A stretch of DNA of 10,311 nucleotides, taken from assembly GCA_013695245.1 (NCBI GenBank), contig JACDAW010000195.1:1-10311 (forward strand). The letters are read 5' to 3'. Of this stretch, positions 7,125 through 10,311 are shown piece by piece. Source of the DNA: Pyrinomonadaceae bacterium. Lineage in GTDB: Bacteria > Acidobacteriota > Blastocatellia > Pyrinomonadales > Pyrinomonadaceae. The notes below the pieces were generated by a model, which searched no databases, was not told the DNA's origin, and saw only the letters and a program-made list of their open reading frames with translations. Numbering within the stretch: position 1 is the first letter of the stretch; every line of letters begins with the position of its first letter. Both the position numbers and the translations under genes were made by a program.

Positions 7125-7607
7125 ATGACCGAGATCGAGAGAATCGAAGATCAATTGAAACGCGCTTTCGGCGGCGACGCTTGGCATGGTTCTTCGCTCA
7201 GCGAAATTCTCGCGGGCGTGACGGCCGAACAAGCGGCGGCGAAACCTTTGCCGAGCGCGCATAGCATTTGGGAGATCGTGTTGCACATCGCCGCGTGGGA
7301 CGGCGCGGTGTGTCAAAGACTCGAAGGCGAAGCGGTACGCACGCCCGACGAAGGAGATTGGCCAACGGTGGCTGAAACGAGCGACGCGGCATGGCAGGAT
7401 GCGTTAGGGAGATTGAAGGAGGGACATGAAAGTTTGCGCGAAACGATCAAGCGGCTCGACGCCGCCGAACTCGATAAACGTCTCGGCGCAGAACGCGACG
7501 CTCCGACGGGCGGAGGAGTTTCCGTTTATACGACGCTTCACGGAATCATTCAGCACAACGTTTATCACGCCGGGCAGATCGCTTTGTTGAAAAAGGCGTG
7601 GAGTTGA
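7125..7607 (+). CDS. DinB family protein
   Basis: This is a 160-residue member of the DinB/YfiT-like four-helix-bundle superfamily, whose members bind a divalent metal. Some are thiol S-transferases that use bacillithiol, mycothiol or glutathione; many have no known reaction. The likely metal ligands are visible: H54 in IVLHIAAW and the paired H144 and H148 in the C-terminal HNVYHAGQ segment. The N-terminal WHGSSL (20-25) and the SAHSIWEIVLH run are also typical. It begins 64 bp after the ketosynthase gene with a good ribosome binding site and ends 43 bp before the methyltransferase gene, so it probably belongs to the same transcript. Whether it takes part in the same pathway, for example as a thiol-transfer or detoxification step, cannot be told from the sequence. 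Confidence 0.9.
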   Translation: MTEIERIEDQLKRAFGGDAWHGSSLSEILAGVTAEQAAAKPLPSAHSIWEIVLHIAAWDGAVCQRLEGEAVRTPDEGDWPTVAETSDAAWQDALGRLKEGHESLRETIKRLDAAELDKRLGAERDAPTGGGVSVYTTLHGIIQHNVYHAGQIALLKKAWS

Positions 7608-7650
7608 AATCCAATTCGCGCGAGTTTGAATTGCCGCTAAACCGCTTCGT

Positions 7651-8394
7651 ATGTTCCAACGTTTCCGCGAGCGAAGCCGCGAACTTGAACATTTAGATTT
7701 AGGCGATTACACCGCGACGGAATACGAGGGATGTCTCGTCGAGTTACGACGCATCAATCGTTTCTTGGGCGACGCGGGCGCGCTTCGTAAATCTTTGTTC
7801 CCTAGTATTGAGCGTGCGGGAGCGAAGGATTTTTCGGTGCTTGATGTCGGCGCGGGTTCGGGCGAATTGCTGCGCGAAGTCGCAAGATGGGCGCGCGTTA
7901 AAAGCTTAAAGGCCACGCTTACCGGACTTGAACTCAATGCGCGTTCGGCACGGGCGATTCGCGAGGAATCCCGCTCTTTCGCTGAAATCTCGGCTGTGCG
8001 TGGCGATGCGCTTTGTTTGCCGTTTGAGGCGAACTCGTTTGATTACGTGATCTGTTCGCTGTTCACGCACCACTTTGCGGAAGAAGGAATCGTTGCGGTG
8101 TTGCGCGAGGCGCAGCGCGTGGCGCGTCGTCGCATATTTGTGATCGATCTTCATCGCCACCCGCTCGCTTACTATTTTTATACAACAATCGGGCGCGCGT
8201 TTTTTCGCAACCGCCTCGTCCGCGAAGACGGCGCGCTTTCGATCTTGCGCGGATTCAAACCTGACGAGTTAAAGATATTGGCTCACAGGGCGCAGTTGAC
8301 GGATGCGCGTGTCGAACGCCGCTTTCCGTTTCGGTTGGTATTGAGCGCAAGCAGCGAGGAAGTTAAAGATCGGGGAAGCATTGACTCATTATGA
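7651..8394 (+). CDS. Class I SAM-dependent methyltransferase
   Basis: The protein has 247 residues with the Rossmann-like class I methyltransferase fold. Motif I, VLDVGAGSGELL (residues 64-75), binds S-adenosylmethionine; the acidic end of the second strand is in TGLELN, then come GDALCLPF and FDYVICSLFTHHF, the post-motif strands that line the active site. The N-terminal cap (LEHLDLGDYTATEYEGCL, then RRINRFLGD) and the double His are, from general knowledge, like small-molecule methyltransferases that occur beside polyketide synthases and FAD-dependent oxidoreductases. The substrate is therefore more likely a small metabolite or lipid than nucleic acid, by inference. The ATG at 7651 has no clear ribosome binding site. 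Its 3' end overlaps the next gene by 14 bp, which points to translational coupling. Confidence 0.88.
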   Translation: MFQRFRERSRELEHLDLGDYTATEYEGCLVELRRINRFLGDAGALRKSLFPSIERAGAKDFSVLDVGAGSGELLREVARWARVKSLKATLTGLELNARSARAIREESRSFAEISAVRGDALCLPFEANSFDYVICSLFTHHFAEEGIVAVLREAQRVARRRIFVIDLHRHPLAYYFYTTIGRAFFRNRLVREDGALSILRGFKPDELKILAHRAQLTDARVERRFPFRLVLSASSEEVKDRGSIDSL

Positions 8395-9613
8395 CGTGAT
8401 TGTAGTTGGCGCGGGCCCGGCTGGCGCGAGCTTGAGCATTCATTTAGCGGGCGCGGGTGTGCGCGTGTTGCTCGTCGAGTCGAAGCGATTTCCGCGCCCG
8501 AAGTTGTGCGGCGAATTTATTACGCCGGAATGTTTGACTCACTTCGCGCGTCTCGGCGTGGAAACGGAGATAAGCGCGGCAGGCGGAACGCGCGTGGCGG
8601 AGACGATCTTTTATTCAGCACAGGGAAGAAGCGTTTCCATTCCGAGCCAATGGTTCGGAAGCGCGGGACAGATGGCGCTCGGACTTAGTCGCGCGGAGAT
8701 GGACGCGCGGTTACTCCAGCGCGCGCGAGAAGTAGGCGTGGAAGTGTTGGAGGAAACAAGCGCCTCGAATTTAATCGTTGAAGATGAACGTGTGAGCGGC
8801 GTGCGCTTGAAAAGCGTTGACGGTGTGCGCGAGGCGCGGGCGTTCGTGACAGTTGATGGAACGGGAAGAGCGCGCGTGCTTGCAAAGCAGGTTGATGCTA
8901 AACGTAGAAGCGTAAACGAAACGTCGTTTGGAGACGCTGCGGCAAAGAAGCGATCACCGCTTGTCGCTTTCAAGGCTCACTTTGAGGATGTGCGCAATAT
9001 CGATGATCGTTGCGAGATATATTTTTACAAAGGCGGTTACGGAGGATTGAGTCCGGTAGAGGCGGGGCGCAGCAATCTATGTTTCATTGTTGCGGCGAGT
9101 CAGGTGCGGGCGTGTGGGAGCGATGCGGAAAGAGTGATGCGCGAAGTTGTGATGCGCAACGAGCAGGCAAACTCTATGTTACGCGATGCGCGACGTGTAT
9201 CCCCTTGGTTGAGCGTTGCGCTCCAAAGTTTTGGAAGAAGTGAGATCGCGCCGTCGGAAGGATTGTTGACGATTGGCGATGCCGCGTCGTTCGTCGATCC
9301 GTTTACGGGAAGCGGCATGTTGATGGCTTTGGAAAGCGGGGAACTCGCGGCGGCAAGCATCGCGCGCTGGCTGCCGCGCCTGCGCCGAAATGAAGGCTTC
9401 TCTTTATTGGCAGCAGACTACGAAGCACAGTACAACTCAAAGTTTGAGCGGCGTTTGCGCCTCTGCGCGCTGCTCAGACGCGCGGCATTTGCCCCGCAGT
9501 TTACTCACGAAGTTGCGATTATTGCTTTAGGTTTAAGCAACACAAGCGTGAGACGAAAGCTCGCGCGCGCCACCCGGCAGACGCTTCACACGCCCTTTAA
9601 GGCAAACATTTAG
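8381..9613 (+). CDS. FAD-dependent oxidoreductase, geranylgeranyl reductase-like
   Basis: The protein has 410 residues and belongs to the glutathione-reductase-type FAD superfamily that includes geranylgeranyl reductases, flavin halogenases and aromatic monooxygenases. The N-terminal dinucleotide fold is clear: GAGPAGAS (10-17) with E33 for the ribose. PKLCGEF (40-46) is the conserved Cys-Gly region of the geranylgeranyl-reductase branch. A DG-type motif, VDGTGRARVLAK (158-169), and the second FAD motif, IGDAASFVDPFTGSGM (298-313), follow. The WxWxIP motif of flavin halogenases was not seen, which argues against halogenation. The TTG start at 8381 gives the expected THYDVIVVG beginning and has GGGGA a few bases upstream; the first GTG (8396) would cut into the first strand. 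It overlaps the methyltransferase gene in a different frame. It may reduce double bonds or hydroxylate the product of the neighbouring enzymes; which one is not decided by the sequence. Confidence 0.9.
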   Translation: MTHYDVIVVGAGPAGASLSIHLAGAGVRVLLVESKRFPRPKLCGEFITPECLTHFARLGVETEISAAGGTRVAETIFYSAQGRSVSIPSQWFGSAGQMALGLSRAEMDARLLQRAREVGVEVLEETSASNLIVEDERVSGVRLKSVDGVREARAFVTVDGTGRARVLAKQVDAKRRSVNETSFGDAAAKKRSPLVAFKAHFEDVRNIDDRCEIYFYKGGYGGLSPVEAGRSNLCFIVAASQVRACGSDAERVMREVVMRNEQANSMLRDARRVSPWLSVALQSFGRSEIAPSEGLLTIGDAASFVDPFTGSGMLMALESGELAAASIARWLPRLRRNEGFSLLAADYEAQYNSKFERRLRLCALLRRAAFAPQFTHEVAIIALGLSNTSVRRKLARATRQTLHTPFKANI

Positions 9614-9626
9614 ACTCTGTTAAACC

Positions 9627-9652
9627 CCTGCGTAATCGCGGGCAGTGATTTT
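9627..9652 (+). terminator. Possible weak terminator after the oxidoreductase gene
   Basis: CCTGCG (9627-9632) can pair with CGCGGG (9637-9642) around a TAAT tetraloop, with one G-U pair. The following CAGTGATTTT gives only four T at a distance of six bases. It is in the right place, 14 bp after the stop codon, but the stem is short. Confidence 0.3.
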
Positions 9653-9674
9653 CTTGTTAACAATTTTCTTGCTA
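9645..9674. repeat. Two-copy 15-bp tandem repeat
   Basis: GTGATTTTCTTGTTA (9645-9659) is followed directly by ACAATTTTCTTGCTA (9660-9674). Eleven of the last twelve bases match (ATTTTCTTG then TTA or CTA). Direct repeats spaced about one and a half helical turns apart upstream of a receptor gene could be a regulator binding site, but two imperfect AT-rich copies may also be chance. Confidence 0.45.
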
Positions 9675-9818
9675 CTCATGCTCGTTTTAGAGTACAAAGT
9701 GGAACGTTAATTTTGTCTGACACTCTTAAAATGCTTTCGGAAGAGGAGTCGCCCGCCGCCTGATCTAAAAGCTCAGCGCACTTGTTTGTAAGTTTTCAAA
9801 ATTATCAATCGCTTCGTT

Positions 9819-9824
9819 AAGGAG
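9819..9824 (+). promoter_or_regulatory. Ribosome binding site of the receptor gene
   Basis: AAGGAG is a near-perfect Shine-Dalgarno core. It is 8 bases before the in-frame GTG at 9833 and 11 before the ATG at 9836, so either of these adjacent codons could initiate. Confidence 0.7.
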
Positions 9825-9835
9825 ACGGACTTGTG

Positions 9836-10311
9836 ATGCGTTTATTCCCCACTCGATCCTTTGTTTCACATCGCTCGATGTTTCTGTTTTGCTTCGCCCT
9901 TGCTCTCACTTTGACGTGGGGCGCAAGCGCCGCTTTCGCGCAGGCGCAAGCCACGGCCGCCGATCTGCGGGGCTTTGTGCGCGACCAGCAGGGCGCGGTT
10001 ATCGCAGGCGCAACCGTTACGGTGCGCAACCCGGAGATTAATCTTTCGCGCACGGCGACGACGAACGACGAAGGCTTCTATCAGATCGTGCAACTGCCGC
10101 CGGGCGCTTATGAAGTTTCAGTTGAAGCCCCAAACTTCAAACGCGCCGTGCTCACAGATGTTGTGCTCACTGTCGGGCAGCGCGCGGATTTAGATATACC
10201 GCTCGAAGTCGGCGCGATTGGCGAAACCGTGACCGTCACGGGCGCAACGACGGAAGTTGTTGAAACATCGCGCACCGCCGTCTCGAACACCATCGAGGAA
10301 GTGCGCATTGA
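9836..10311 (+). CDS. TonB-dependent receptor-like outer membrane protein with carboxypeptidase-regulatory-like domain, 3'-truncated
   Basis: The frame stays open to the window end and gives 158 residues of what should be a much longer protein. A signal peptide is clear: basic start (MRLFPTR), hydrophobic core at about residues 15-33, and a likely cleavage site after AAFA (before Q36). Residues about 42-125 form a carboxypeptidase-regulatory-like beta-sandwich: RGFVRDQQGAVIAGATVTVRN, then NDEGFYQIVQLPPGAYEVSV, the standard order for this domain. The stretch ending in VVETSRTAVSNTI is how the plug region begins in large acidobacterial TonB-dependent receptors of the Oar-like type, which take up large substrates such as glycans across the outer membrane. 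The barrel itself lies outside the window, so the receptor assignment is inference from the N-terminus. The start could instead be the GTG just before it. Confidence 0.85.
   Translation, partial: MRLFPTRSFVSHRSMFLFCFALALTLTWGASAAFAQAQATAADLRGFVRDQQGAVIAGATVTVRNPEINLSRTATTNDEGFYQIVQLPPGAYEVSVEAPNFKRAVLTDVVLTVGQRADLDIPLEVGAIGETVTVTGATTEVVETSRTAVSNTIEEVRI

Larger units (their letters stand above)
9614..9832. other. AT-richer intergenic region before the receptor gene
   Basis: This is the longest gene-free stretch in the window and is clearly richer in A and T than the flanking genes. It contains a weak hairpin, a 15-bp tandem repeat and the ribosome binding site of the next gene. A poor sigma-70-like pair, TTGTTT (9782-9787) and TATCAA (9804-9809) with a 16-bp spacer, is the best promoter candidate I can see, and I do not consider it proven. 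I see no small gene in it. Confidence 0.5.

Noticed and set aside
6813..7316. Minus-strand open frame of 167 codons across the ketosynthase-DinB junction
   Set aside because: Arg- and Ser-rich translation with no family motif; both genes on the + strand have clear conserved motifs over the same bases.
7612..7633. CAATTC/GAATTG inverted repeat after the DinB gene as a terminator
   Set aside because: The stem is only 6 bp and AT-rich, with no T-run behind it, and the methyltransferase gene follows closely.
8381..9613. Flavin-dependent halogenase
   Set aside because: The WxWxIP motif of tryptophan-type halogenases was not found, and the PKLCGEF and DPFTGSG regions fit the geranylgeranyl-reductase branch equally well or better.
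9701..9720. ECF sigma (sigma-E type) promoter suggested by GGAAC and TCTGA
   Set aside because: The two boxes are only about 10 bp apart, while such promoters need about 16 bp between them.

Overview
The window looks like chromosome from an acidobacterium, most likely class Blastocatellia. This is an inference from gene content, not from a marker gene. The strongest pointer is the 3' end, where a secreted protein with a carboxypeptidase-regulatory-like domain begins, in the style of the large TonB-dependent receptors that are very numerous in Acidobacteriota. A separate atpA-atpG block, a big extracytoplasmic PIG-L deacetylase and moderately high GC with heavy GCG (Ala) and CGC (Arg) codon use fit the same group. 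All nine genes lie on the + strand. I found no RNA gene, CRISPR array, insertion sequence or phage gene.

Positions 1-2281 hold the end of an ATP synthase cluster. atpA lacks its 5' end (the window opens inside it), atpG is complete, and a rho-independent-type terminator follows. The beta and epsilon genes (atpD, atpC) do not follow atpG, so the F1 genes must be split between loci. An 11-bp perfect inverted repeat sits between atpA and atpG, and AtpA carries an unusual Ser/Thr/Ala-rich C-terminal tail.

Positions 2296-5642 hold a pair 11 bp apart: a VanZ-family membrane protein and a 932-residue membrane-anchored or exported PIG-L family (LmbE-like) zinc deacetylase. The deacetylase has beta-sandwich-like middle regions and a glutamine-amidotransferase-like C-terminal domain. 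A GC-rich hairpin lies on its stop codon.

Positions 5786-9613 hold four co-directional genes: a FabF-like beta-ketoacyl synthase whose active-site region resembles the KS-alpha subunit of type II polyketide synthases, a DinB-family protein, a SAM-dependent methyltransferase, and a FAD-dependent oxidoreductase of the geranylgeranyl-reductase type. The last two overlap by 14 bp. Condensing enzyme, methyltransferase and flavoenzyme together suggest a small pathway that builds and tailors a polyketide- or fatty-acid-derived product. No acyl carrier protein, chain-length factor or thioesterase is visible here. This is the most interesting part of the window.

Positions 9614-9835 are an AT-richer intergenic region with a possible weak terminator, a 15-bp tandem repeat and a strong ribosome binding site. 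The TonB-receptor-like gene starts at 9836 and runs off the end.
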